Assembly: GCF_035046505.1 (NCBI RefSeq) | Contig: NC_089826.1 | Span: forward strand, 3,886,501 to 3,950,500 | Direction of reading: 5' to 3' | Source: Tiliqua scincoides | Lineage: Eukaryota > Chordata > Lepidosauria > Squamata > Scincidae | DNA length: 64,000 nucleotides | Position numbers and translations under genes: made by a program | Part shown: positions 54,410-64,000 of the stretch, in pieces | How the letters are laid out: each line of letters starts with the position of its first letter | Numbering within the stretch: the first letter of the stretch is position 1 | The notes under the pieces: generated by a model | Seen by the model: only the letters and a program-made list of their open reading frames with translations | Told to the model about the DNA's origin: nothing | The model's database searches: none

Positions 54410-55246
54410 AAAGAGTTGGTTGTGTTTTTTTTAAAATTGTCAGCTTCTTGTCTAGTAGTAGCATTGCACGAGGATAAAAAAATGCCTCCTTGTCATTCAG
54501 TTCTTGGTACAGACCTGAACTGGGCCTGGTGGGTAGGTCTGGCTGAAAAGCTCCCTTCCATTTGGTAAGTCAGGGCAAGCCAGCTGTGTTCCTTCACGTC
54601 TGGTATCCTTGTTTATCATTTGTGAATGAAAATGTCTGCATAGCACAGCCAGCCATTGGCGCAGGGGAAGGCTGTTCTGCTGGAGCTCTTGCACCTCCTC
54701 CTCGGTTAGCACTAAATACTGTGATTGTACGTCTTCAGCTGCAGGACAACGGTGACTTTAGAAAACATATCAGAACACGTATTCTCTCCTTTTGGGTTCT
54801 AGTTTTTATCCTTAGGTTTTGCAACTTGAAAAATCAAAAGCATTTCGAAAAAAACAAATGAAAACAGAAGCTGTTGTTCTAATTAAAACTGCACATGGTG
54901 GGGGTGGGGTGGGGAACAATACAATCAAGCCAAAGTACTAAAGACCCCAAAATCCCCCCCCCACTGTGGTTTTGACCCTTTTTGTTGTGTGTACTTTGGC
55001 ATGCAAGTCTCTCTCTCTCTCTCCCCCCAGGTGTTCCTCTAATGCAGAAGAACAGGTCCCTGGTCACTCAAGCACATCTCCCCTCTCCATTGCTTTTGAT
55101 TTTGCTCTGTCAGAAAGAGCAGAGCCAGAAGGTGGAATATAAATCTTAATGCAAAACAACTAAGAGGCAAATGTGACTGAAACAAAGTGTCAGCAAGAAA
55201 GCTTCACCTGCCAGATGGTTGCCTGCCATACAACCATTACAAGCCA
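54410..55246. other. Intergenic DNA, nothing recognised
   Basis: A (TC)n tract lies near 55,008-55,028. No gene or dated repeat. Confidence 0.35.
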
Positions 55247-55475
55247 ACATAAGAACAGCCCCACTGGAGCAGGCCATGGGCCCATCTAGTCCAAATTCCT
55301 GTATCTCACAGCGGCCCACCAAATGCCTCAGGGAGCACATCAGATAACAAGAGACCTGCAAGGCTTCCTGGGAATTGTAGTTAAGAACATAAGAACAGCC
55401 CCACTGGATCAGGCCACAGGCCCATCTAGTCCAGATTCCTGTATCTCACAGTGGCCCACCAAATGCCCCAGGGAG
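55247..55475 (-). repeat. Dimer of the 140-bp CR1-tail unit, minus strand
   Basis: AACATAAGAACAGCCCCACT begins at 55,247 and recurs 140 bases later. The copies are joined by GGCTTCCTGGGAATTGTAGT, the reverse complement of the junction in the MAVS intron array (25,961-26,380). The SBS-like motif is at 55,364-55,381 on the minus strand. Confidence 0.92.
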
Positions 55476-56454
55476 CGAAGCCTCTCTTTACACACAGCAA
55501 AAGCAGCGCACTTCAGTATTCAATTATGTGCTGCAAGCCATTTGGGAAATGGCTCCTGGGGAAGCCAGATGAGCGGAAGGCTGATATCTGCACTTGTGCC
55601 TGGCAGCTCAGCTCAGAGATGCATTCAGTGGCCTTGGGGAGCTCATCCCACATTCCTTGGCCAGGGAAATGGAACAGGACGCGGTGAGAATATTGCTACC
55701 GTGAACCCTGGATTTAAGAGACGAGCAGAGGGAAAGGGTGTCCTTTGATGCTGCAAGTCAGGTGAATCCAAACACATTTAAGTCAGTACAAAACCTGCAA
55801 GCACAAAACCTATAGGACCAGCTTTAAGTGAAGCAGAAAATGTCTGTTGTTTCCAAAGTCCGTTAAACTGTAGCAACCTGGTAGATAAGTGAAGGACGCA
55901 ATCTTGGTTTGAAGGCAGTGCCTTTCCTCTCTGACACCCGTCCCTATTCACAGCAGTCACATCTACGCATGCAACCCTCTTCTGCCACACCCCTTCCCAC
56001 CAAAAGCACCATCCAGTCCAGAATCCACCCCCATTGTTTGGACTTCTGCTCAATTAGGATATAAATAGTGTTAATAAGAATTTTTGCAGATATGCCACTA
56101 AGGCTGCAATCCTAACCACATTTTCCTGGGAATAAGCCCCATTGAATAAAATAGGACCTGGTTAGGATTGTGCCCTATGTCTCAACAGCAGAGTTAGAGC
56201 CAGAGTGGCTCACAGGAGCCTGAGTTCTTAGGGGCAAAATTAGCAGCTTGTTTACTGGGTCTCTCCTGCTTTTTCCACCCTCCCTTAAGTCCATCCCCCC
56301 CATTTTGGGAGTAAATTGACTAACATAATATTTCTGTGACAATCTCCATGCACTGCACGTTGACCCCTCATGTCTCTCCACAACCATAATAAGATGATCC
56401 CTAGCAGGCTTTGACTTTGCAAACAGATACATAAATTAGTAACAGGAGTCACAG
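55476..56454. other. Convergent intergenic region
   Basis: A palindromic interspersed repeat lies at about 56,100-56,180 (GGCTGCAATCCTAACCACAT, GGAATAAGCCCCATTGAATA). Otherwise nothing was recognised between the PANK2 and RNF24 3' ends. Confidence 0.4.
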
Positions 56455-59227
56455 AGCTGTTACTTCCAAAATCTGCCTTTATTTACATTTCAAGTCAAAT
56501 CACATGCAAACGTTCTCCTCCCTCCCCTCCCTGCATTCAAGAATAGTGTGATTAGCAAAAAAAGATGCATTAGAATTTTAAAACAGCAATTAAATATACA
56601 AAAATATAGCTTACAAAATAAAAACCCAAACGTCTTGTTTGTCTCTTAAAAAAATATTCTGCTGCAGAATTTTAATTATTTGAGTGTACAAACGTGTCTA
56701 CGAGGCCAGGAGGGTTTCCTGGGATTCATAAACACTCAGGAGAGTCTGGCACTATTTACAAGAAGATCGTGGAGAGAGAAGGTGCTGGCGACGGGTGGGG
56801 GAGAGGAGAAGAGAAGAGATCAGACGGAGCCTGAATGGCCTGCGACTGTCAGAGGCAGCTGCCACTACTGAAATGCCTGCCGCATTCTCAATCGGCCATT
56901 GGAAACTTATCCTAGTCTAGAATGGCTGGGAAGAACAGTCAGTGCCATTGTTAGAAAAACTGATGCAGTACAATGTAATACTGGGGAAAAAAAAATTCCT
57001 TGCCTTGTATCCTTTGAACTAACCTCAGCCACTGACATATAATTTTATTTTTTTTAAAAGCATCTGCATAAGGGAGATCAAAGTGGTGGTGCGGCTTCTG
57101 TCTCTTTGAATGTGCTGAAATGACAATATGCAGTTCAAACTTAACCACAGATTCCCCAGCAGTTTTTTCCCCAGCACCAATAAGGACTAGAAACTTGAAT
57201 TTTTACAATACAAGTTGGTATTGTCAGGAAGCCAAATACTTGAGAAAGACAAACTGGATTCCAGTCTGCTGCTAGACACAGGGGTGGCATCGCGGTTGGG
57301 CGTTGGTTAAGAGCCCACAACTGGCCAGGCCAATCCCAGAACTCTCAGTACCAGTGCCCAATATGCTATTGGGGCACCAGTGCCCTTAACAACCTTGTGC
57401 CAACAGTGCTGAGACACAGAGAGCACCAGAATATTTGGGCAGCCACGGCTGCTCAATATGCTTAACCCACAAGGGTGATGATTCAGCCAAGAATGGAAAC
57501 ATGGCCTCAGTCCAATGCACTCCCTGCATTTGCCAGGCTAGCCTTTCAGATGTCTAACGAAAAGTTGGTTGGAAAAATTGAATGGTCTACAAGGATTCAT
57601 GTTTGCTTGTCCAGATTCCATCACCGCAGCTGGCATTTGCCTCTATAAAACTGTCATGATTTCAAATTTCAGGGCCACGGTATGCGCAATTTAATGCAAT
57701 TAGTCCAAATTCCCAGGTCCTAGCATCAGAGCACACCTTCTCCCAAGAGCCCTGTAGGGCTGCTGTTGTGTTGTTTACACAAGCCTTTGGAGAGCTCTTG
57801 CTCACATGCCCAAGCTTTCAGTTGCAACCCAAAAGGGCTATATGCTGTTATTCTGAAAGCGAAGCTATCCTGAAACTTGATCTTACTATAGTGGACTGCC
57901 ACTATAGTAGACTGCCATGGACTGCCACTTCTATCAAAATACATCTGGGTTGTATTTTGGTAGCAATGTGAACAAGAACCTGGAAGTGGCAAATTGCTTC
58001 ACAAAAGCCTACAAGGGAAGGAACCCACACCAGCTCGAGGACGGAAATATCCCACAGTGAAACAAAAAGTCTTGGTAAGACCCAAGGGCAGCCTAGTGGG
58101 TTCCAGTTGCTCAAGAGATGAAATGGTTTATCCAGTAATAGCCCTTTTGAATGCCCAGCACTCAACTCCACTGGCCAGCTGGCAAACAGAGAAGCAACCA
58201 GGAAGTTGCAACAACGATGAATGCCGTTGGGCAGTCTCCTCTGGCTTAAGATCATAAAGGATCAAACTGTGAGGGAACGGGGCAAACTCAAGCCCCCTGC
58301 ACATTTTTGGAAACCAGCGGAACATCAGAGGTTGCAAATAAATGGTCTTCAGATAGCTGGCAGCAGATGGAGAGGGAGCAGCCATATGGACGCATCCTTC
58401 CTCTCGCTGTCACTCCTGACCAAACGGGGCTTGCAAGTTTTAGAAACAGCACATAACTGTGCAAAACTTGTTCACCATCATCTGAACGGTCTTCTGCATT
58501 CTGATGAAACAATCAACACACCATTCATCTCCAGCCTTAAAAGAGCAATGGTTTTTAGAAACCCAGCCAGGATCGGCCGGAATTTTATGGCGTCTACTCT
58601 CACCAAAACGTCACTAGAAGACCGAAGAGGGTTTTTAGCTAGGAAGCCACCAGATCTCAGCATTCTGCTCTGCCACTTCTTTGCTGGTCCTGCGTCACAC
58701 TCACAGAATAATATTGCTGGTCCTACACAGAGCTTGCAAGAGAGTGAGTGCCACAGGCAATGCGGTACGAGGTAACCACGGGGAGTGGAGCTGAGGGCAC
58801 AGTTATCCCAAAGAGCACGAGAAAGAGCCCCTCCATGACCAGAGGCGAAGACGCACCCACCCCTCCTCTGCTCCGTCCCTCCAGAAGTGCTCAATTCACC
58901 CACGTCGAGTCAAAAGACAGGGAGGCACCTGATCGACACACGTCCCTTGTAAAGTGCTCATACAAAAATGAAGACAAGCAGCCAAACCCATCAATGCGCC
59001 ATTTTGCATTCTCGTTGCACTGGTGGCACCGCGGATGCTCCCACAGCCTGAGCACCGAAGCTGCCGCCACCTCCTCCTCCTTGCGTATTTCGGGGACTCT
59101 TCACGTGACGTAGGGAACCCTGGCAGATGCTCCGAGGCCAGAAGCAGCAAATTCGGAGCTCGACAAATCTCTGCCCGGGTCCATCAGGCTACGGGTCGTA
59201 TCGGGGAAGCACACGACTTGCGGGCAA
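56455..59227 (-). other. RNF24: RNF24 3' UTR
   Basis: The stretch follows the RNF24 stop codon on the minus strand and contains no transposon that I recognise, unlike its surroundings, which suggests constraint. It ends near a consensus poly(A) signal at 56,478-56,483. The distal part (56,530-56,700) is very A/U-rich on the sense strand. Human RNF24 also has a long 3' UTR. The open frames in it are at chance level. Confidence 0.6.
56478..56483 (-). terminator. RNF24: Poly(A) signal of RNF24
   Basis: TTTATT on the plus strand, AATAAA on the minus strand, in the context AAATGTAAATAAAGGCAGAT. Cleavage would fall near 56,455-56,465. Confidence 0.55.
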
Positions 59228-59369
59228 CTATACGATGTTGGCTGCCCCAGGGAGAGGCTCCTGCGAGGGCCCGTGGTGGTCCTGCTTGCTGTGCAGCTGG
59301 GCCAGCTGGAGGACAGGCATGTTGCAGAGGGGGCACACTTTCCGCACCTCCAGCCACTTGATGAGGCAC
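59228..59369 (-). CDS. RNF24: RNF24 last coding exon
   Basis: Read on the minus strand: acceptor CTTCCGTAG|GTGCCTC at 59,370/59,369. It codes [20 protein letters not shown] and onward to NIV, with stop TAG at 59,228-59,230. Its first base completes the Lys codon. Confidence 0.95.
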
Positions 59370-60361
59370 CTACGGAAGGGGACAAAAGCAGCGCAATCTC
59401 ATTGAGACGGCTCAGGAAGAAACCTGACGGCGGGAGCAGCCAGCAGAAAGACAGAAATCTGGGGGCCAAGACAGGCATTGGCAGCAGGAGACCCGAGGAA
59501 GGGCTCCAGCTCAGTCCCAAGGAACATCCCCAGGCAGGTCTAAGACAAGCCTCAGCAGAAATGCAGAGGAACTGCTGGTCTGGATCAGTGGTCTGACTAA
59601 GTATAAGGAGGCTGAGGTGACAGCAACAAGAACACAGCCCCAGGAAAACAGGCCAGGATCCAAGTTTGGGCCTACAAGCGGCTACATCTGGGAGCACCAT
59701 AGCTGTGGGAAGGCACAGCCCCTGGGGGCTTTGCGGCTGGTTGCCAGAGGCCCTTTAGAAAGAGCACGGAGCTCCTGGGGCTCATGGCTATTGCTGGTCA
59801 TGGAGGGCAGGTCTAGCAACAGCTCAGAGCCATGAGAGCTACCTAAATCCCCTGCAAGGTACCTGGCAGCCAGTTGCCATGCTGAGAGTCCACACCCACT
59901 GTCGACACAGGAGAAGGCAGGAAGAGGGGGAGGTCCGGGGCAGAGCCAACTTGGGGGGAGGGAGGCAGAGCTTATACGTTGGCACCCAGGCAGCTAGCGA
60001 AGCTGTCTGAAGAGGAAGAGGGCACTGGGAGGCAGGAGCTGCATTCAACAGCTGTCCATGACCCACTCCCTGAATTGCTACTGGCCAGCTTCTCCCTGCA
60101 GCCCCCACGGCCTTCAGCCCCCAGCTGTGGGTGCAAAGAGTCCAGGAAAACCAGGAGCCAGCAGCTTCCCAGCCAAGCCCCCTCTGCCCCACCTGCTTTG
60201 TCACTTCTTTGTAGCCGGCAGGCTGATAACTGCACAGGGTCCCCTAGGGAGGCCAGAGGCAGCCCCACAGTTGGCACTTACTTTCTGTGGAAGGCATGTT
60301 TGCAGGGACAGATTCCCAGCTCATCTTTGGGCTTGAATTCCTCCAAACACACAGCACAGAT
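59228..60361 (-). CDS. RNF24: RNF24, RING finger protein 24 (last two coding exons)
   Basis: RNF24 is a 148-residue human protein with one membrane segment and a cytosolic RING-H2 domain, a presumed E3 ubiquitin ligase that has been linked to TRPC channel trafficking. The two exons here (60,282-60,361 and 59,228-59,369) give the last 73 residues. The RING is complete: ICAVC (Cys pair), [11 protein letters not shown] (Cys, His, His, Cys) and CPLC (last Cys pair). The tail ends LPGAANIV (human LPGAENIV) and has one extra residue in DHHGPSQ versus DRGPPQ. The start, membrane segment and KELNLHE region are not in the window and must lie beyond 64,000. It converges with PANK2, as in human. Confidence 0.95.
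60282..60361 (-). CDS. RNF24: RNF24 penultimate coding exon (RING start)
   Basis: Read on the minus strand: acceptor TTTTTTCAG|ATCTGT and donor AGAAA|GTAAGT. 80 bp coding [20 protein letters not shown], then KHAFHR and two bases of a Lys codon. Human reads LCAVCLEDFKPRDELG. Confidence 0.95.
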
Positions 60362-61129
60362 CTGAAAAAAACAGACAGGAACAAAAATCTAGACACACAC
60401 ACAGAAACATTTTGCACAGTTTAGCCAACCTTCCCTGGCAGGTCTTCAGTGGAAGCAGTTCCTAAGATGACTTCAGGTCCTAAAGCACACCCAGTAGGGT
60501 AGAATCTGCACGCCAGCCCCCCACACCTGAGATGCCAGCAGATCTACAAGGACATTAGTCATTTTCCATGGCTGGAAAGCCACCTTTAAAAGACAAGGCG
60601 TGGTGGGGATTCTGGCTCAGCAGTCTGCATGGTAGATGTCTGTATTTCATTCATTTCCTGCCTTTATTCCACCAACTGTCAGGGCAGCATACAAGGGACT
60701 CTCAGGGAATCTCCAGTCCAGGCACTGAGCAGGCTCACACGTCCTCAGCTTCTGTAAGGGGGCTGCACAGTGTCCCTCTAGATCCAGCCTATCAGCAAAC
60801 ATTTCTGCTGGGTCGCCCGTCTTAAAATATACCATCGGTTTTAATGCTGTATATGCACAAGGCCTGTGTAAAGTCGCATGTGATTTTTAATCAGTGCCTG
60901 CTAGCTATTCACATGTGATGTTCAGCCTGCAAACAGCAGTGCCAACAATCAATACGCTCTTTTATTCAAGGGGTCCAGTTCCCATGCTGACTTTTAAATC
61001 GAGCACACGTAGAGTGACGCACATGTGGAAACAAATTCAACTATACACATTAGCACGTATACAATGTAATGTGTGAATAGCCCTATAGAGTGTTTGAATA
61101 CTGAAGCGAAGCAGGAGGCTGTGCAAACT

Positions 61130-61475
61130 GGCCAAGGCTGGCCCATCTATGAGGCCAAATGAGGCAGTTGCTTCAGGCGGCAGATGGATGGAGGCATTCA
61201 TCTCTCTATCTGCCCACTTGCTGCCACGGCTGCTGCTGCTTCTCCCTCTCTCTGGATTAGAAAAAGACGAGGCGGGAAGGGGCAGAAGAGGAAGTATGGA
61301 GACAGGCAGAGTATCAGGTGCCCTAACTCAGAATTCTCCTGTCCTACATATTCCTCTCTGTCCTCCTTCTCCCATCTAGAGAGCAAGAGCTGCTGCTGGC
61401 ATATCACCAGGAGGACCGAGGGCTACACTTGGCACGCCACCCTAGGCGCCAGGAGGACTTGGGCTGGCCGTGAAA
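61130..61475. mobile_element. Possible old DNA transposon
   Basis: CCAAGGCTGGCCCATCTATG on the left and GACTTGGGCTGGCCGTG on the right are roughly inverted. The interior GAGGCAGTTGCTTCAGGCGG resembles 'ggcccgaggcagttgcctcaggcg' hAT-type sequences. Ends not fixed. Confidence 0.3.
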
Positions 61476-63295
61476 CTGGTCTTTAGAAACCCAGGCCAAC
61501 AAACAAATCAAGCAAGGGCCACTGGCCTGTGCCAGGAGAACAAAACCACTCACCACCTCTGGCAACAGAGCCTTGGATCTCCCACTAGCCGGCTCTTTCA
61601 AGCTGCACTGATCAGTAAGCACAGCTGAACTCAGGCTTGGAGAAATGCACCAAGGACACCCGCTGCCTTCTATGGAAACGGGCCCCGCAAAACAGAAGGC
61701 CCCGGCCATTCAGCCTGGTTTTCAAAAGGGGGCCATTAAGCGGTTCCGCCACCAACACTTCCATGGTAGGGCAGAAACCTTGCAAAAAGCATCTCCCAGC
61801 GCAAAACCCCTCTGTTTATGCTGTCAGGCCTACTGTTACAGCTAAGAATGCTTTCAGCACTTGTTTTTATCAGGGAAAGAGGCTGACGTTTGGGGTCTCA
61901 GGATCTCAGACCCGCTGTCGTAGCACAACAACCACCTGGCCCCAATTGCAACGTTTCTTGTGAGCCTGTAGGTCAATCTGGAGAACTCACTTAGCTGGAA
62001 AAAGTGAGGGGTTGCGGTGGTAGAATTTTGAGGGTGATGGGGAGGAGTTTAAGGGCTTTTCCTGCTTTTTCTTTATCAGGATTTCAGGTCAGTGTGTCTT
62101 TTTCAAGTTAGCCAAGGGTCCAAAAGCTAAACAGTGCATGGGACATGTCTCTATGAGAGATCAGGTCAGTTGGCGGGGGGCGGGAATACAACCCATACCA
62201 GCTGCAATGTGGTCCCAGAGAAAATCACATCCTACGAAGCTGCTATAAGCCCCAGAAAGGATGCTTCCATAGGCAACAAGTTTACCTGTGCATTACCCGT
62301 TGTTTCAATGAGAATGTCCCTGGGGATTGTGCCCCACACTCATTAGTAAGAGGGATATGTGTGTGTGTATTCAAGGGCATATGTATTATCTGCCCAGGCA
62401 GTTGGAGGGAACTTGGCACTACAGCACCCACACAGATAATGAACACAAGATCCTCAGAACCTAGTCTGCAACTCATGGTTCCCAAACAGCTCTGTCTCTC
62501 ATAAGTGCCGATCAAATGTGCCCAGACAGAGCCAATTCTCTGAGAAAGCTATAACTCCTCTGCAGTCTTTGCTGAGACCTCCGGGCCTCTCTGTGTTTCT
62601 CCACCCTGTGGAAGGATTTATAGCGTGTATAAATAACCTCGCCATCCCTGTGACTGTTGGCAAGGGCAGCCAGAGCCCAGTTGCATAACCAACTTTTCCC
62701 CTCCTGTATTCCAGAGCAGTGGGATAATGGTGTCAGGTTTGCGCTGCTGCAAGTACCGGGTTCCATGCTTCTGCCACCAGGGCCTTGCCCGCCTCTCCGA
62801 TGTTCGAAAGTTTAAATTTGGAGCCATCCTGGCACACTGGCATCGCCATAACAATGGGTTTGACTCTGCTCTCCACCTTGCCAAAGGAAGCCACGCTCAA
62901 CTCTGCAGATCCTCAGAGCTAAGGACTTCCTTACTGAGCTAGGCAACAGGCCAAAAGCAAGGTGAGCCAGTTAATATGTCCTTGGGTCAATGCCTGCTGG
63001 TGGAGAGGGCAAGCTTTCAGATTTCACTGCATTCTTCAGATGGAAAACAAAATGTGCCTTATATGTTGCATTTGAGAAGGTGCTTAATGCTTTGCAAGGG
63101 AAGTTCGCGGCTCAAGTGACACGACAGTGATCCTTAGATGAGTTTAATGTCTTTGTGGGGGATAGCTGAACTTGCTTAGATTTTATTCTAGCCTGGGGTT
63201 TCTTCCACTGAATTCTGGGAATTGGAGTTTGGTGAGGGAACTGAGAAAGAAAGACCAGCCCCATTTTGAAATACAGTTCCCAGGGTTCACTGGTT

Positions 63296-63412
63296 GGTTG
63301 GCAACCTTCAGTCTCGAAAGACTGTGGTATAAGCCTACCGCACCCGGTATTCCCAGGCGGTCTCCCATCCAAGTACTAACCAGCGCTGACCCTGCTTAGC
63401 TTCAGACTATAA
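63296..63412 (-). mobile_element. 5S rRNA-derived SINE fragment
   Basis: The segment 63,331-63,403 is the reverse complement of the 3' half of vertebrate 5S rRNA. CACCCGGTATTCCCAGGCGG and TCTCCCATCCAAGTACTAAC, then CCCTGCTTAGCTTC, correspond to GAAGCTAAGCAGGG through GACCGCCTGGGAATACCGGG. It is joined to GCAACCTTCAGTCTCGAAAG, which is also the head of the repeat at 30,750. It is not a working 5S gene: the 5' half and part of the internal promoter are missing. Confidence 0.85.
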
Positions 63413-63848
63413 GGCAGAGTAAATCGGTTACATAGATACATCACATGTTCCAGCCTGGCTACAGCTGACCCAATCCCTGTAATTTAAAAGATGAGATTCT
63501 ACGCTTGTGTGGTGAGCCTGTAGGTTCCCCGAATACCACGGAGAGCTTGTGGGATACAGCTGTCCAATCCTCTGCCAAAAGCAGAGCGGGGAGGATGAGT
63601 TACAACTTGGACAACCTCCAACTTGGCTGAGAAGAAGGCCATTGAAATTCCATAGCAAGGAGGAAAGACTGGAGATGGAGATGGACAACAACTTCAATGG
63701 GAAGTGGAGGTGGTTCACAGGAGGCAGGGCTCCCCAAGGTGCATTCACGCTTCCTATCTCCTTGAAACCCAGCCTGCTCTGTTGGACCGGAGGCAAAAGG
63801 GAGCAAGTCCACCTGTGAACTACCTTCTCCTCTGAAAAACCTCTTGGC

Positions 63849-64000
63849 CAGTAGCATAGCTACAGGGGTGGTGGTGCAGGAAGTACTGCAGGTGCCGCAA
63901 CACACCGTGTAAGTGGCCCCACCTATTTGCTGTTGGAGCCAGTGACGGCAACACAGAATGGTTCCGACTGCAAGTGGGAGGGGCCACTTCCATGGTGTGT
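63849..64000. mobile_element. Family A-like MITE, cut by window end
   Basis: CAGTAGCATAGCTACAGGGG begins it and AGTGGCCCCACC follows. The right half starts (GAATGGTTCCGACTGCAAGT) before the window stops. Confidence 0.6.

Larger units (their letters stand above)
60362..64000. other. RNF24: RNF24 intron sequence
   Basis: No upstream RNF24 exon could be found on the minus strand. It contains a possible old DNA transposon (61,130-61,475), a GT microsatellite near 62,355, a 5S-derived SINE and a family A MITE cut by the window end. A minus-strand MIR/L2-like stretch near 60,650-60,830 is possible. Confidence 0.5.

Noticed and set aside
63331-63403. A functional 5S rRNA gene
   Set aside because: Only the 3' half is present, it carries substitutions, it lacks the full internal promoter, and it is fused to a known repeat head.

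Overview
The window looks like nuclear DNA of a sauropsid, most likely a squamate reptile. This rests on three things: a three-gene block with the same order and orientation as human chromosome 20p13 (MAVS, PANK2, then RNF24 on the opposite strand); vertebrate intron/exon structure with consensus splice sites; and a repeat landscape of CR1-type LINE tails, tRNA- and 5S-derived SINEs and many small hAT-type elements of the kind known from lizards. The species cannot be named from the sequence.

Layout. Positions 1-13,600 hold no recognisable coding gene. They are repeat-rich and carry one strong orphan CpG island at about 5.33-6.06 kb. Positions 13.6-27.2 kb hold MAVS (+): a probable non-coding first exon ending at 13,900 and six coding exons giving 632 codons. 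Positions 27.2-33.7 kb are MAVS 3' region and intergenic DNA, including a 372-bp-arm CR1 palindrome and several small transposons. At 33.75-34.6 kb lies the CpG-rich PANK2 promoter, built from a duplicated module full of inverted CCAAT boxes, with PANK2 exon 1 at its end. PANK2 (+) runs to 47,367 in seven coding exons (477 codons from the upstream ATG, 442 from the downstream one). The intron before exon 6 contains the miR-103 hairpin, as in mammals. Positions 47.4-56.4 kb are PANK2 3' region and repeat-filled intergenic DNA. RNF24 lies on the minus strand: a roughly 2.8-kb 3' UTR (about 56,455-59,227) and the last two coding exons (59,228-59,369 and 60,282-60,361). Its remaining exons are beyond the right edge.

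Function. MAVS is the mitochondrial-membrane adaptor that passes RIG-I/MDA5 dsRNA sensing to TRAFs and IRF3. PANK2 catalyses the first step of coenzyme A synthesis, and the miR-103/107 family is hosted in PANK genes. RNF24 is a small membrane RING-H2 protein. The genes are neighbours by ancient synteny, not a pathway.

The most unusual points are: a repeated 140-bp CR1-tail unit carrying a ZNF143/THAP11-like motif, present as a tandem array in MAVS intron 5 and again as a dimer 29 kb away with the same junction; a near-perfect CR1 palindrome and a foldback MITE downstream of the MAVS stop codon, possibly inside its 3' UTR; a SINE tail forming the acceptor tract of MAVS exon 5; an altered MAVS IRF3-binding motif; and the duplicated PANK2 promoter module. 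No retroviral or Polinton-like element was recognised. All alignments were made by eye and from memory of the protein families.
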